Positions 20,297 to 31,088 of a stretch of DNA of 64,000 bases are shown here, in pieces; position 1 is the first letter of the stretch; each line of letters opens with the position of its first letter. Source of the DNA: Tritrichomonas musculus (Eukaryota > Parabasalia > Tritrichomonadida > Tritrichomonadidae); the NCBI GenBank assembly GCA_039105265.1, contig JAPFFF010000006.1:4402001-4466000 (forward strand), written 5' to 3'. Position numbers and translations under genes: made by a program. The notes beneath the pieces are model-generated. The model made no database searches. It worked only from the letters and a program-made list of their open reading frames with translations, and was not told the origin of the DNA.

Positions 20297-20775
20297 TAGA
20301 CTTGTTATTTTGAGAATCGATATCAAAAACGTCACTTTTTTACATCTGATACTCGATTATCAGTTTACAAATCTGATATCGAGATTATCGATTATCAAGA
20401 TATCAGGTATGAAATGTGATATAAAAATAATTGTAAACTTGATATCAATTACCGAGATCTCGAGATCTCAAACAGATTTATCTTTTTTTATAATTGGCAT
20501 TTGTGATTTTATTATATCTAAAAATAAATAATAGAATGTATTGATGTTTATTTTAAGATAAAAATCAAAAAAATACATTCTTTTTTATGAAATATTTGAG
20601 ATTTAAATACGATCATATATTTATCAAAAAGTTTAATTGAAAATTCTGATATCAAAAGCTGAGAAACAAAATTCTCGATCTCTGAAATCGATCTCGAGAA
20701 TCTGTGTATATTTATGTATCGATATCAAAAAGTCAATCAATTATCGATCTCGATAATCGGAGAATAACAAGTCTA
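20297..20775. mobile_element. hAT-like MITE, copy 2, inverted
   Basis: The 479-bp element is the reverse complement of copy 1 with few differences: a small indel near the GAGATCTCGAGATCTC stretch and scattered substitutions. It carries the same terminal repeats. Its own, different target duplication CTGATATG (20289-20296 and 20776-20783) shows an independent insertion rather than a duplication of the locus. The inverted pair could form a long cruciform. Confidence 0.88.
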
Positions 20776-21084
20776 CTGATATGCCACAAATTAAAACAAA
20801 AAATTCTCAATAATTATTAGGTATTTCAATATTTTTCTTATTTTTTTTCTAAAAAGAAAAATTATTGAATATAAAAAATGATAATAAAAATAAAAATCAG
20901 ACAAGTGAATTAATGGAAAGTAGAACATATAAACCATTGAAATCTTTGATTGTTTGATAAATTTCCATCTAACAATTTCAATAAATCTATCAAAAAATTC
21001 AAATAATTGCATTTTTGATGTTAATTCAATATACGGGCTTAACGTAAGAAAATTTATATCATTAACTTGATTGATATTTAGCAA

Positions 21085-21585
21085 ATGAAGAAGTCAACCA
21101 TTGGTGGTAAAGGAACAGCTAAAAGAAAAATTCTTATTCGGCAGTTCATTGAAAGCACTATAATGAAAGAAAGAAAGTATTCAGATCCTTTTGATGATGA
21201 CGAATCACAAGAGATTGATGATTCTGAATGGAACATAAAGCCAATGAAAATCAATTATAAAAGAAATCGTAAATTATTTGAAGCTCAGAAAGACCCAGAT
21301 GAAGAAACCCAACCAGAAGATGATATTCTAGTAAAAAATCGTGATTTGGCTGAAGCAGATAGATTCATTGCTTCATTAAAACTTCCTTCAAAAAAGAATG
21401 TTTCTTTAAAAGAAAATTTGGCTTACAAGGCAAACTTAATGAATAATTATGATTTAAAAGAAACTTATGAAAAGTTCAAAGTTGAAAGCCAGCGTCTCTC
21501 TTCAATTCTTAATGATGATTGTAATGAAATATATGAAGATGAAAATGGAGATCATATTGAACCGTGCGATGATTTTTTGATCTAA
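21085..21585 (+). CDS. Unknown small acidic protein
   Basis: The 166-residue protein starts basic (MKKSTIGGKGTAKRKILIRQ). An Asp/Glu-rich middle follows (DPFDDDESQEIDDSEW, DPDEETQPEDD), then a predicted helical segment (about 90-140). It ends acidic, in EPCDDFLI. It is coding-like: GC is higher than in its flanks, third-position use is normal, and an ATTAAC-rich leader lies just upstream. It is hydrophilic, with no signal peptide, membrane segment or known motif. The composition would fit a nuclear or ribosome-biogenesis factor, but I do not recognise it. Confidence 0.75.
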   Translation: MKKSTIGGKGTAKRKILIRQFIESTIMKERKYSDPFDDDESQEIDDSEWNIKPMKINYKRNRKLFEAQKDPDEETQPEDDILVKNRDLAEADRFIASLKLPSKKNVSLKENLAYKANLMNNYDLKETYEKFKVESQRLSSILNDDCNEIYEDENGDHIEPCDDFLI

Positions 21586-21968
21586 TTTTTTGTATGCTTG
21601 CTATATTTGTTTGATATAAAACTAATTAATACCAATTTTGTTAATCTTTTTTTTTTATTTTTATTATATCTTTATATCCAATTAGAGTTAAATTATTTGT
21701 TTACCATCAATTGGTTAGAAAAAGAAAAACAGTTTACCAATCACTACATATGTTACATACTATCATTTATACTTTTTTTGCCAAAATAATTAAATCTCAA
21801 TTATATTATTATATAATAATAATCTAAACAGCATCAACACAATTTAATTTATATACATAAGCATTTAATCAAAGAGTATAAATAAAACTAATATAATATA
21901 AAAAATAACATAAAATTATTTTTAATAACATATCAAACAAAAAATAAATAAACCAATTGACTTTTTTG
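21586..21968. other. Intergenic between convergent genes
   Basis: AT-rich spacer of 383 bp. The end is A/T homopolymer-rich. No gene, RNA or paired repeat seen. Confidence 0.5.
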
Positions 21969-24470
21969 CTAAGAAGGCAATACAAGCCCAGCCTTTTTCA
22001 AGTTATCAAAGAAATTTTTCACTAGCAATCTTTCTTTTTCATCTTTAGCTTTATATCTCCCTAATACCATGAAAGCATTAACGTCAATAAACGAATTCAA
22101 AGTTTCTCTATAACAACTTAAAGAAACCATTAAATTTAAGCACATTAAAGAAGCCATATTATTTTCATTCACTAAATTCATCAAATGCTGGAGAGCACCA
22201 TTAAATGCTTCAGAGTAGGCACATTCTGAAATAACATACAAAGCAGTAGTAAATGATAATACAGCTCTTGGTTCTTTTGTTGTGCAAAACCATTTAACAA
22301 GTACACTTATTAAATCTGGTGTTTCTTTTAATTTAACTAAAAACTCGCGTTCGCCTTTAACTAAGCTAATAACCCAACAAACAGCAAGAGCTGCATCAGG
22401 GTTTCCACTTCTTAATACATTACAAAGAAATTGAGGAACTTCGGACATTTGAATAATTTCTTTGCGATACACTTCTTGGCGAAAGAGCACAGCAAAGAAA
22501 CGCATCATATACTTTGAATTCTCAATGCTTGAATTGAGCCAAATTGAGGCAATTTTTGGTTTTAAAAGTGCAACAGCTCTTTCATCATCTACAGCAAAGC
22601 AACAAATAAGAAGAAGGGCATTATCAGAGGAGTAGCGGAAGATAGAAGTTAAAAGAGCGTCAAGTATCGGCTCTAGAGCCCAAACTTTGACCTGAAGACC
22701 AAAGCGCCTAACAAATTCGCAGGCGGTATTACGAAGGTCTTCGTCTTCCGATACGATGTGAATTGACAAAGTTTCAACTTTGAGTAGATTTGGATGCTCG
22801 TTTTTATAGAAAATGGCTCTATACCCAGCAATGATACAAAAAGTATTTGATGAAAGTAGATATGATTTAATTTGTTCAGCTGTAGCAGCATCATGCTCGA
22901 CTAAGGCACGCAAGGCAACGGCTCCAGCATCAATTTCAACCAGTTCCATTATTTTTTGCTGGAGAAATTCGTTTACCATTTCGATATTTTTAGTGTCTTT
23001 TGAAAAACTTAATATTTTGGCTAGTAAAATATATGGCTTAAGCTTGAATTGAGGATCTGTTTGCTGAGGATCATCACATAAATCTTCGATTGCCTGTATT
23101 ATATTTGGAGTTACTAATTGCTCTGCATATTCGACAACAAAAAGAAAAACATCTAAAGTTTGAGGAGCAACATATTTGTGCAGATCGGTAACTTGAGATA
23201 GCTTTTCAAGTCGTTTCATATTTTGAGCTAAACTGTATGCTAGAGTTTGAACTAGTTCATAATCTGATTCACGACCGTTGACAAGGCGACGAAGGACGTG
23301 ATACCAAAAAGGTAACCTTAAAAGAGCAGGATGATTAACATTGCTCAAAAGGTAATTAATTGCAGTATCAATTTGCTTTGTATTGAGGTCAGATAACGAT
23401 ATAAGATAAGCTTGAATAAGATCATTTGATCCAGAAATTGGAGAAGTTTTTAGAAGGCGTTGATCTGACCAAAACACTTCTGAAACTTGATAACCTTGAC
23501 TGGCTAAATTTGGAGATTGCGTTTTTTTTTTATTATCATATCGAGGTAGTGCAATATATTTTCCTGACTTTCTTTTATGAATAAATGGCTTGATAGCATT
23601 TGAGAAAATTTGCTGGTCAGTTCCTTCAAAAGAAACATCACCATTTACTAAATGCTTTAATATTTCTGAAAACGAAGGCCTTTCATCTGAGTCATCACTC
23701 CAACATGATTTAATAAGTGATGCTAGAGCTTCCGGAGCTCCAGCAGGAATGGTTGGCCTTTTATGCTCAATTAGAACAGAATATATAATTTGATGAGGTT
23801 GTGAATTTTCGAATGGAAGTTTTTTGGTTAACATTTCCCATAAAATCATACCATAAGAATAAACGTCTACTGAATTTGTATAAGCTTCCGCTTTAATGAA
23901 TTCTGGTGCCATATAGTTTGTTGTTCCACATTCAGCTGTTTTCAATGGCTGACTTGAAGTTGCTTTTCGAGAGGAGCCAAAATCGCAAATAACTGGCAAT
24001 TTATTTTCGTCAATTAAAATATTTTGAGATTTTAAATCGCGATGAGTAATTCCTTTTGAGTGAAGAAACTTCATTCCGTCTGCGATTCCGAATGCGATTG
24101 TAGTAAGATCTGTTGGTGTGAGATTTAATTTTTTTGGATCGTCGCGTAATGCATTATAGAGTGAGTCATTTGGGATATACTTTGTGACAATACAATAGGG
24201 AGCAGTTAAAGTGCACCCAATAAAAGGTACAATAAACGAATGTTCTGGGAGATTTAGCGAAGAAACTTCGTGGCGATAACTAGAAATTTGATTTTCTGAT
24301 AAATCAGTGATATGTAATTTTTTAATGGCAACACAACTTTTATAATTTTTTAATCTCCCAGTCCACACTTCGCCAAAGCTGCCGGCGCCAATTCTTTCTT
24401 CAAATGTCAGATCTTCATATTTTAATATGTATTCTGGTTCGATATCCAGCAGTAAAGGTGATGAACTCAT
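21969..24470 (-). CDS. TKL-type protein kinase with C-terminal helical repeats
   Basis: The 833-residue protein has a kinase domain at about 18-285. The glycine loop is GAGSFGEV, the lysine is in VAIKKL, then HRDLKSQNIL, DFGSSRK (Ser after DFG instead of the usual Leu), the activation loop CGTTNYMAPEF, DVYSYGMILWEML and DERPSFSEIL. HRDLKSQN with WxxDxxxRP is typical of TKL kinases. The remaining 540 residues are Leu/Ala-rich helices with ARM/HEAT-like spacing, for example DAALAVCWVISLVKGEREFL and ASLMCLNLMVSLSCYRETL. They probably form a solenoid for partner binding. The kinase looks active. A 33-T run lies immediately upstream of the start. Confidence 0.93.
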   Translation of the reverse strand: MSSSPLLLDIEPEYILKYEDLTFEERIGAGSFGEVWTGRLKNYKSCVAIKKLHITDLSENQISSYRHEVSSLNLPEHSFIVPFIGCTLTAPYCIVTKYIPNDSLYNALRDDPKKLNLTPTDLTTIAFGIADGMKFLHSKGITHRDLKSQNILIDENKLPVICDFGSSRKATSSQPLKTAECGTTNYMAPEFIKAEAYTNSVDVYSYGMILWEMLTKKLPFENSQPHQIIYSVLIEHKRPTIPAGAPEALASLIKSCWSDDSDERPSFSEILKHLVNGDVSFEGTDQQIFSNAIKPFIHKRKSGKYIALPRYDNKKKTQSPNLASQGYQVSEVFWSDQRLLKTSPISGSNDLIQAYLISLSDLNTKQIDTAINYLLSNVNHPALLRLPFWYHVLRRLVNGRESDYELVQTLAYSLAQNMKRLEKLSQVTDLHKYVAPQTLDVFLFVVEYAEQLVTPNIIQAIEDLCDDPQQTDPQFKLKPYILLAKILSFSKDTKNIEMVNEFLQQKIMELVEIDAGAVALRALVEHDAATAEQIKSYLLSSNTFCIIAGYRAIFYKNEHPNLLKVETLSIHIVSEDEDLRNTACEFVRRFGLQVKVWALEPILDALLTSIFRYSSDNALLLICCFAVDDERAVALLKPKIASIWLNSSIENSKYMMRFFAVLFRQEVYRKEIIQMSEVPQFLCNVLRSGNPDAALAVCWVISLVKGEREFLVKLKETPDLISVLVKWFCTTKEPRAVLSFTTALYVISECAYSEAFNGALQHLMNLVNENNMASLMCLNLMVSLSCYRETLNSFIDVNAFMVLGRYKAKDEKERLLVKNFFDNLKKAGLVLPS

Positions 24471-24481
24471 ATAGGAGTACT

Positions 24482-24483
<2 letters not shown>

Positions 24484-24516
<33 letters not shown>
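24484..24516. repeat. Poly-T tract, 33 bases
   Basis: An uninterrupted T run lies 14 bp upstream of the kinase ATG (poly-A on the coding strand). It sits where the promoter or leader should be. Its length will vary between reads and alleles. Confidence 0.9.
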
Positions 24517-24948
24517 CAAAATTGAACTTATTTCGAAGACTATATCTATCGTCATGATGAATTTTCTCCACACATACCACTTTTTCTATGCTTTATTTTA
24601 AATAAACATATACTAATTTTTTCATCCAATCAACATAAATATAATTTAAGCTTGTAAATTTGGTGAAATAAACGTTTTTTGGGTTTTAAAAATCACCAAA
24701 TGTAACCATATTATTGTCAAATAATTTTTTTTAGTATTTATTATTGTCATAAACCATTGAATTATTTGAAAGAGGAATTAAATGAGTTTTATCAAAAGTC
24801 ATATTAATAATCGATAAGATTTTCTCAGTAAAAAAATGTTATTTTTTGAATATTACAAAATAATTGTATGATTTGTATAATATATCATATAAAATAATAA
24901 TAAAAAGCTCATTTATATTGACGATGAAAAGCCAAATAACCGATTTCA

Positions 24949-24975
24949 CCAAAAGCCCAGGTCTTGGGCTTTTGG
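24949..24975. repeat. Perfect 11-bp-arm hairpin
   Basis: CCAAAAGCCCA, then GGTCT, then TGGGCTTTTGG. Related words (CACCAAA, GCCAAAAGACCAG, CCAAGACCAGGTCTTTT) recur at 24686, 25017 and 25424-25460. They suggest several decayed copies of one small hairpin element in the 24.5-26.0 kb spacer. Confidence 0.5.
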
Positions 24976-25190
24976 AGACAGCATTCAATTTTGAATAGTT
25001 TACATATATTTTGGAGATCACCAAAACGGTTTTTTTGGCGATGGTGATTTGTAAAGCTTTCAAAATATCATATATAAAATAAAAAAAAAAATAAGATATA
25101 AAATTATAATAAAATCAATAAAAGCATTTTTTCAATTAAAAATAATTTTTTTTCATTTATATTTTAAATATATACCGATATAAAATGTAT

Positions 25191-25316
25191 TTAAAATATT
25201 AATAGTATTTTTATTTTTATGAATATATATAGCCGAATAATAAATAATGCATTGAAATATTAATAGTATTTATATTTTTATGAATATATATAGCCGAGTA
25301 ATTAAATAAATTCATT
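25191..25316. repeat. Tandem duplication of about 62 bp
   Basis: Two adjacent copies of a segment contain AAATATTAATAGTATTT, TATTTTTATGAATATATA and TAGCCGA(A/G)TAA, with a few substitutions. The remaining DNA of the 24.5-26.05 kb spacer is AT-rich and holds no gene that I can see. Confidence 0.7.
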
Positions 25317-26052
25317 GAATTTATTGAATGTTGATTCGTAAATTGAATTATTATTTAATCAAATATCATTTAATCATTTTATTTAATAATTCATAAGAAA
25401 TAACTTTTTAAAAGATTTATTAAAATCGCCAAAAGACCAGAAAGAATCACCAAGACCAGGTCTTTTTTTTACATTTGGGTATATTTTACAAGCTTAATAT
25501 AATTTTCTCAAGACACACATTCATATTACAAATGCAGTTATATCTATCTTATTTTGAAAAAGATTTTGAATGGAGATTTTTCAATGAACCTTTCAAACGC
25601 CAAATTTAAAATGAAAGTCTTTAAATTATTGAATTATTCATTTTTACTTGAAATAATAATACAAAAACTAACCTCAATCGTTTATTCTTATTGAAAAAAT
25701 GATAAATTTTCAATGATGATCCTCTTAACATGCAAATAAATTAAAATTTTTAATCTTCGTCATAGTAAATACTTAGAAATACCTTCCAAAATCATTACAA
25801 TCAAATACACATTTACAAAATAAATTGAAATATATGAAATATTTATTTAGAAGGATGAGATAAAAAAAAGCTATTTCGTTTTACTTCAAACAAAATAGTA
25901 TCGGAACAAATGAGTTTAATACTAACTTAAAATTTAAATCTTTAAAGTGAAAGAGAAGAAATATATCTTTTTTAATAAAACAAAAATGCTTGAAGCATCA
26001 AATAACACCGATCTTATCATAAAAAGATTAACCAGAAAGCAAGCTTATTGAA

Positions 26053-27483
26053 TTAAAGATTACCTTGCTCAGCGAGGAATTGATCTATTTCTTTCATAGT
26101 ACTTGTTGCATGAAGAGCAATGATTTGATCATCAGATTCAGATAGATTTTGCAATGCTTGATGGAAATCATCATTAAAATATTTTAAAACTTTCAAAGTT
26201 TCAACAATAATGATGATAATATCATCATCAAGTTCGAGCGCTTGAATTAAAGTATCACACACAGAAATTAATTCTTGCGTAGGATTTAGGCGTGCATTTA
26301 AAATTATTAAACAAATGGTTCTTGTAATGTATATTTTATCTTCTAGAGGTGACTCATAATATAAAAAATTGAGAGGATTAATTAACGGAACAAATGGATC
26401 AGCAAACATTTTACCTTTTTTAACAACATTATTAATAATATAGCAAATATTCTTTGCATTGAGTTTCTGAAGCATGATTACAAATGATGAAGCATATTGT
26501 GCCAAATCACGGCAAATTTCAAAGGAATTACCAGATGCCACAAATAAAACATGAGCTGCATAAGCAGATATTAGATTATCATACTTACATGCAAAATCTA
26601 TCAGTTGTGGAATATCAAAATAATAGTTCCCTTTAGCACAATGGGCTTCAAGAGCTAAAAAGCAATACTTGGAAAACTTTGGATCTTCGCCATCAAAAGG
26701 AAGATACTTCATAATTTTTTTTGAAAAGTCTGAAAGAGGATCAGTACATATGATTTGATATGCTGCACTGGCCGCAACTTTTCTTAAGGGCTTAAGAGAC
26801 GGATCAGATAATTGAAGTTGCTCAACAAAAAAGTTAAAAAATGTATCTCCCAAATTTGGGAAAATACCCGATAAGGCCGAAATGCACTTTAATAATGACT
26901 TCTTTTGAATAATTGTTTTCGAACTTTCGACCATAAACGGTAATTGCAGTGCAAATGTTGTTATTTGATCTTCGATTTTAACATATGTTTTAATAACTAA
27001 ATCAAGAATTTGAATAGAGGATAGTTTTAATAACTTTGAGATTGATAATAAAGCTGCTTCAGATATATCTTGATAATTTTCAGCATTCATTATAGCATAT
27101 TTAATTAAATTGTACATGAACATATTAACAGGCATTCTACTCGATAAATCATCTTCAATTTTTTCATCTTCTGTTTCTTCATTTTCCATTTCTTCATCTT
27201 CATTTTCCCCGTCAGCCATTTTTTCAATCTCATTGAAATTTTTTACATAAATAGTTTGTCCCAAAATATATTCAATTGGGAGATTAATTTGCTTGTTCCT
27301 ATTTGTTTTTAAATAAAAAGGGAAATCTTTGATATACTGTATTTCGCCTAATGAAATTTTTCTCACAAACAAATTAAAATTAATTAATTGGAAATCTAGT
27401 TTTTTTGAAAGAATTTGGCTTACTAATTCATCATTCATCGTTTGAGTAAACCTGGAGCTTTCTCCTACCTTATAAATGTCCAT
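26053..27483 (-). CDS. Unknown HEAT-like helical protein
   Basis: The 476-residue protein starts at the ATG at 27483. The frame is open a little further up, but only with a TTG first codon. TCATAAA just upstream fits the trichomonad initiator. Residues about 85-115 are acidic (NEDEEMENEETEDEKIEDD). The rest is a helical solenoid, with HEAT-like pieces such as LRKVAASAAYQIICTDPLS and LISAYAAHVLFVASG. It follows UPF2 on the same strand with 124 bp between. The composition recalls importin/exportin C-termini, but no diagnostic motif is present, so I leave the function open. Confidence 0.8.
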   Translation of the reverse strand: MDIYKVGESSRFTQTMNDELVSQILSKKLDFQLINFNLFVRKISLGEIQYIKDFPFYLKTNRNKQINLPIEYILGQTIYVKNFNEIEKMADGENEDEEMENEETEDEKIEDDLSSRMPVNMFMYNLIKYAIMNAENYQDISEAALLSISKLLKLSSIQILDLVIKTYVKIEDQITTFALQLPFMVESSKTIIQKKSLLKCISALSGIFPNLGDTFFNFFVEQLQLSDPSLKPLRKVAASAAYQIICTDPLSDFSKKIMKYLPFDGEDPKFSKYCFLALEAHCAKGNYYFDIPQLIDFACKYDNLISAYAAHVLFVASGNSFEICRDLAQYASSFVIMLQKLNAKNICYIINNVVKKGKMFADPFVPLINPLNFLYYESPLEDKIYITRTICLIILNARLNPTQELISVCDTLIQALELDDDIIIIIVETLKVLKYFNDDFHQALQNLSESDDQIIALHATSTMKEIDQFLAEQGNL

Positions 27484-27607
27484 TAATATTAAAAAAAATT
27501 TATGAGGATAAATCAATTATAAACGAGCATTTGTATCAAAAAGTTTAAAAAAGAATACAAATTAGAAAAATAAAATAATAAATTCAATGCTTTTTTATTA
27601 ATACTGG

Positions 27608-30571
27608 CTATTGTGGTTTTGGCTGATCATCATCTTTTGATAATGGCGAAAAAGATAGAATTACTGTTTTATCACCTTTTGGTATCGCAATATTGAAATC
27701 TATTGGCGGTCCATGAGGTGTCATTTTCTCACTTTCGTCTAGCTGTTTGGCAGGCGAAGATAATAATAAATCGACAGGAATAGGAATTTGCCTTTTTACG
27801 TTTGGATTTTGCGCCTTTGCTTCTTGTCTAAACTCTTCTTTAACTTCGTTTAATTCCTTCCTGAACAATTCTTCATCAGGATCACTATCGTCGACAGATT
27901 CTGATGATTCATCAGATGAAGATGCTGGAGTCTCAATTTTCTTGACTGTTTGCATATTTGACTGATGCGGGCTAATTTCATATAATGAGAATGAAATAAA
28001 TTTACAATTCTTTGCTCTTTCTCGAAGTTTTTCATCTGTGAGTGATTCATATCGATCAGTATTTTCAATCTGATTAAATTCTAGTTTATCAAATAGATCA
28101 CTGATATCAAAAGCAGTTTGTGTAGGAATTGGATTACGAATCAAACAAAATAGTTGAAGATGGAACAAGACATCTGAATAATTTTGAGTGAATTTTATAT
28201 CAAAATCTTTTGAATCATCTTTACCAGGTGTATAATTAAATTTATCTTGCTTACGTCTATTTGTAGTGTTTTTCTTTGAACAATATTTCTTTAAAGATGG
28301 CAAAAGTGCATCAATAAGTTCACAGACCATTTTGACCTTGAAAAAGTCGGATTGGTTAATTTGAATTCTATGACTCTTTCGCCCTTCAACAACAATAAGA
28401 TAATTACTAGGTTTTGGCATAGATAAACTCAATATTTGAGTAGCTGTACTTAGGGCTACATCATATGAAATAACTCTCGAGTTTACTAGTTCAGCTAAGA
28501 ATCTCACTTCAAGCAATTGCCTCTGCCTAAATACAAAACTATCTCTTTCTATTCCTCTTCTTATTCTCTCGAGAAGTATATCCACAAGAGAAATAACGAA
28601 ATCCTGGTTAGTTTTGGAAAATTCAAATATTATTTTTGATAAATGATTAAATTGTGATAAGCTGAAATTTTCTAATTCAAGAATTTGCGAAATTACGAAA
28701 AATTGGGTTACATGTGTAACCTCACTTTGGCTCCACATTCTTTCGATTAATTCTTTAATCTCGCGCTCGTTCTTCTGACGATCATTACTTAATAAAATAT
28801 GTTGCACAAAGGCTTGATATTTGTTAAGGGATGGAATTGGCTTAGATTCTTTCTGAATTTCTTCTGGTTTCTCGAAAAGTTCAATTGCTTGATTAATAAT
28901 TACTCCAATATGCTGCTGGAAAACTTCTTTTTCACGAAGTTGTTTAAGCGTACTAACTGCTTTTCGAATTCGAATATGTGTTGCATCACAAAAGTCATCA
29001 AGGAATTTTCCTGCTGTTAAAATTAACGTACAAGCCATATCAATTGTTTTACCATAGAAATGGCCAAGAGAGAAAGATAAACAGGAGAAAAATGATTCAA
29101 TTCCTACATTTAACATTGCTAATTCAGAAATATATCTAGCAATATATAATTTTGGAGAAAATGCGACAGTTCCTTGAGATTTATTTTGTGCATTGACAAA
29201 GCTGATAAAAGCTTTTTCGAGCTTTTGTGCAACACTATTTCCAATTTCAGGAAACTTTTGTGATATATTTGCAATAAAACGAGCAAAATATTGTGTTACA
29301 TTGATGTTGTTTCTTGAAATGTGTGAAAACTGTTCAATAACTTTTTCTTGATTTTCAGGAGAATCAATTGATAGATAGTAAATTGATAATAAATCTACTC
29401 TTTGCATATTTTGAGCACGCTCTAATTCTTTTCTAATCCCATCAATATCAAGTGTAAGTTTTTCGGTAAGTATTGTATTAATATCTACTAAAGGTTGGCT
29501 ATCATTAGGTTTGCCGATTGTGTTAATTGGATCATTTGGTCGTATTTTATCTGCAATTCGTTTTGGAATTAAAACAGGTCCTTCAGGAGTAGTAATTTCA
29601 ACCATTTCCTCTTCATTTTTCCAGAATTCTTCTGGTTCTTTCTTCATGATGAATCCGTACTTTTTCGCCATTGAAAGAAGTTTATCGTATTCGGATTTGC
29701 ATTCTTTTGCTTTTTCATCGGGTCTTGTATTAAATTTACCCATTTGAAGGAAAAGTTGGTATGCATCTTCACGAGCTTTCATACCTTCATCTGCTTTTGC
29801 TCTCATTTCTTCAGTTATAGCAGTGTAATATTTTGATAAATAAGTCCTAATTTCAGGTAAAACGCTTTCTTTTGGAAAAATAGGGTCCATAATTGTATTT
29901 GGACCTCGACCAACACCGACAAGATCAGCTCCACAATGAGTAATTATTCTCCAAATGTATGAATCATTTTCAAATTTCTTATCAGAAATATCTGTTCTAA
30001 TTAAAGCTACCAAAATTGGAAGAAGGTGAGCATTATTAATGTAAACATGTACAATTAATAGATCGCAATATGCGCAAAGGATTGTTCTTCGGCGTGGGGC
30101 TGTCGTTTCCTTATTTTTGATTATTTCAAAAATTTTGTCTTGAAATAATTTAGGAAAATCTTTTGGATATTGTTGATAAAGAACTGAACACACTCTAACA
30201 AAAGAGGGAACATCAGACATTTTAATATTGGCCTTCGATAAATTTAAAACAGTCTCTTCAATAAAGTGCGAAAGATTGCATTCTAAAAGCGATTGAACTT
30301 GTGAGTCAGCGTTTGATGCATTTAAAGTTGCAAGCCTAGAGCAAACTGATTTAACTTTTTTGAGAAGAGTACTGACATTTCCTCCTCCTCCTCCAGATGA
30401 TTTACCACTCGGATTACCTCCACCAAAAAAAGCATCCATATCTTCAACTTCTTGAGCTTTTCGAGTTTTATCATTTTCCTCGCGTAGTTTTCTGTAAAGT
30501 TCTGCTCTTTGTTTTCTTATTTCGATTTCTTCTTCGTTTCGAATACATTCTTCAGGAATTGAAGTCGACAT
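27608..30571 (-). CDS. UPF2: UPF2 (NMD2), nonsense-mediated decay factor
   Basis: UPF2 bridges UPF1 and UPF3 in nonsense-mediated mRNA decay. The 987-residue protein opens with a charged coil (IRKQRAELYRKLREEN) and a Gly-rich linker. A first MIF4G-type domain follows (LLKKVKSVCSRLATLN, then SHFIEETVLNLSKANIK, then VPSFVRVCSVLYQQYPKDF). The order L..K....I.EAV..I.EAKLKISDV...V.LCS..HQRY is the UPF2 signature. Further helical MIF4G-like domains occupy about 370-600 and 600-830. The end is acidic (SSSDESSESVDDSDPDEELF) followed by FRKELNEVKEEFRQE, resembling the UPF1-binding tail. It is same-strand with RPB6 (142 bp) and the unknown helical gene. CWC22 or another MIF4G protein is the less likely alternative. 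Confidence 0.85.
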   Translation of the reverse strand: MSTSIPEECIRNEEEIEIRKQRAELYRKLREENDKTRKAQEVEDMDAFFGGGNPSGKSSGGGGGNVSTLLKKVKSVCSRLATLNASNADSQVQSLLECNLSHFIEETVLNLSKANIKMSDVPSFVRVCSVLYQQYPKDFPKLFQDKIFEIIKNKETTAPRRRTILCAYCDLLIVHVYINNAHLLPILVALIRTDISDKKFENDSYIWRIITHCGADLVGVGRGPNTIMDPIFPKESVLPEIRTYLSKYYTAITEEMRAKADEGMKAREDAYQLFLQMGKFNTRPDEKAKECKSEYDKLLSMAKKYGFIMKKEPEEFWKNEEEMVEITTPEGPVLIPKRIADKIRPNDPINTIGKPNDSQPLVDINTILTEKLTLDIDGIRKELERAQNMQRVDLLSIYYLSIDSPENQEKVIEQFSHISRNNINVTQYFARFIANISQKFPEIGNSVAQKLEKAFISFVNAQNKSQGTVAFSPKLYIARYISELAMLNVGIESFFSCLSFSLGHFYGKTIDMACTLILTAGKFLDDFCDATHIRIRKAVSTLKQLREKEVFQQHIGVIINQAIELFEKPEEIQKESKPIPSLNKYQAFVQHILLSNDRQKNEREIKELIERMWSQSEVTHVTQFFVISQILELENFSLSQFNHLSKIIFEFSKTNQDFVISLVDILLERIRRGIERDSFVFRQRQLLEVRFLAELVNSRVISYDVALSTATQILSLSMPKPSNYLIVVEGRKSHRIQINQSDFFKVKMVCELIDALLPSLKKYCSKKNTTNRRKQDKFNYTPGKDDSKDFDIKFTQNYSDVLFHLQLFCLIRNPIPTQTAFDISDLFDKLEFNQIENTDRYESLTDEKLRERAKNCKFISFSLYEISPHQSNMQTVKKIETPASSSDESSESVDDSDPDEELFRKELNEVKEEFRQEAKAQNPNVKRQIPIPVDLLLSSPAKQLDESEKMTPHGPPIDFNIAIPKGDKTVILSFSPLSKDDDQPKPQ

Positions 30572-30713
30572 TTGAAATTCAACAAAAAATTTATGTCTAC
30601 AATTTGTGAAATTAATTGGTCATTATAGCTTTAAAATGAAAAAATAAAGAATTTAAAAGAATTTTATAAATATTTAAAAATTTATTAATCAAGGAAAACA
30701 ATTTATTAGTAAT

Positions 30714-31004
30714 TTAAGATATAATAAGGGTACGGACATCAACATCTTCATACTTGTCGTTTGGCAAATATCTGCGGATAATAAGAGGAGTTTGATTCTG
30801 ATTCAATTCCATCTCTGCAATTACAATTGGGTCTGTAGCACCTTGAACATCAATTTTCACTGGTGCACCCATTGATATTTGCAATGCACGTGTTCCGAGA
30901 ACACGTGCTTTTTCGTATTTTGTTAAATATGGTGTTGTCATTTTTGGGTGAAGGAGGCCATCATCTTGCGGTTCTGATTGTGTATTTTCGGGTTCTGATT
31001 CCAT
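30714..31004 (-). CDS. RPB6: RNA polymerase subunit RPB6 (RPABC2)
   Basis: This is the shared subunit of nuclear RNA polymerases I, II and III, the eukaryotic relative of bacterial omega. The 96-residue protein has a short acidic N-terminus and then the family core [40 protein letters not shown] and [19 protein letters not shown]. These match the RPB6 pattern (T..Y..KYE+[10 protein letters not shown]...AP......DP..IA..EL....IP..IRR.LP...YE). The length is a little shorter than yeast or human because the acidic tail is trimmed. Confidence 0.95.
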   Translation of the reverse strand: MESEPENTQSEPQDDGLLHPKMTTPYLTKYEKARVLGTRALQISMGAPVKIDVQGATDPIVIAEMELNQNQTPLIIRRYLPNDKYEDVDVRTLIIS

Positions 31005-31088
31005 TTTAGCAACTTGATTTTTCTACAAATTTTTCAAAAGAAAAAATGATTTATGTCATCAAAATTTTTTCTTAAAAAGATGACTTCA

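Noticed and set aside
19793-20531. Similar small ORFs (RIDIKNVTFLHLILE-type) on opposite strands
   Set aside because: They are the same piece of the two inverted MITE copies. The elements are non-coding and the frames are short and AT-driven.
27484-27516. Upstream extension of the unknown HEAT-like gene
   Set aside because: It opens with TTG. TCATAAA, an initiator-like site, lies within it, so transcription probably begins there and translation at 27483.
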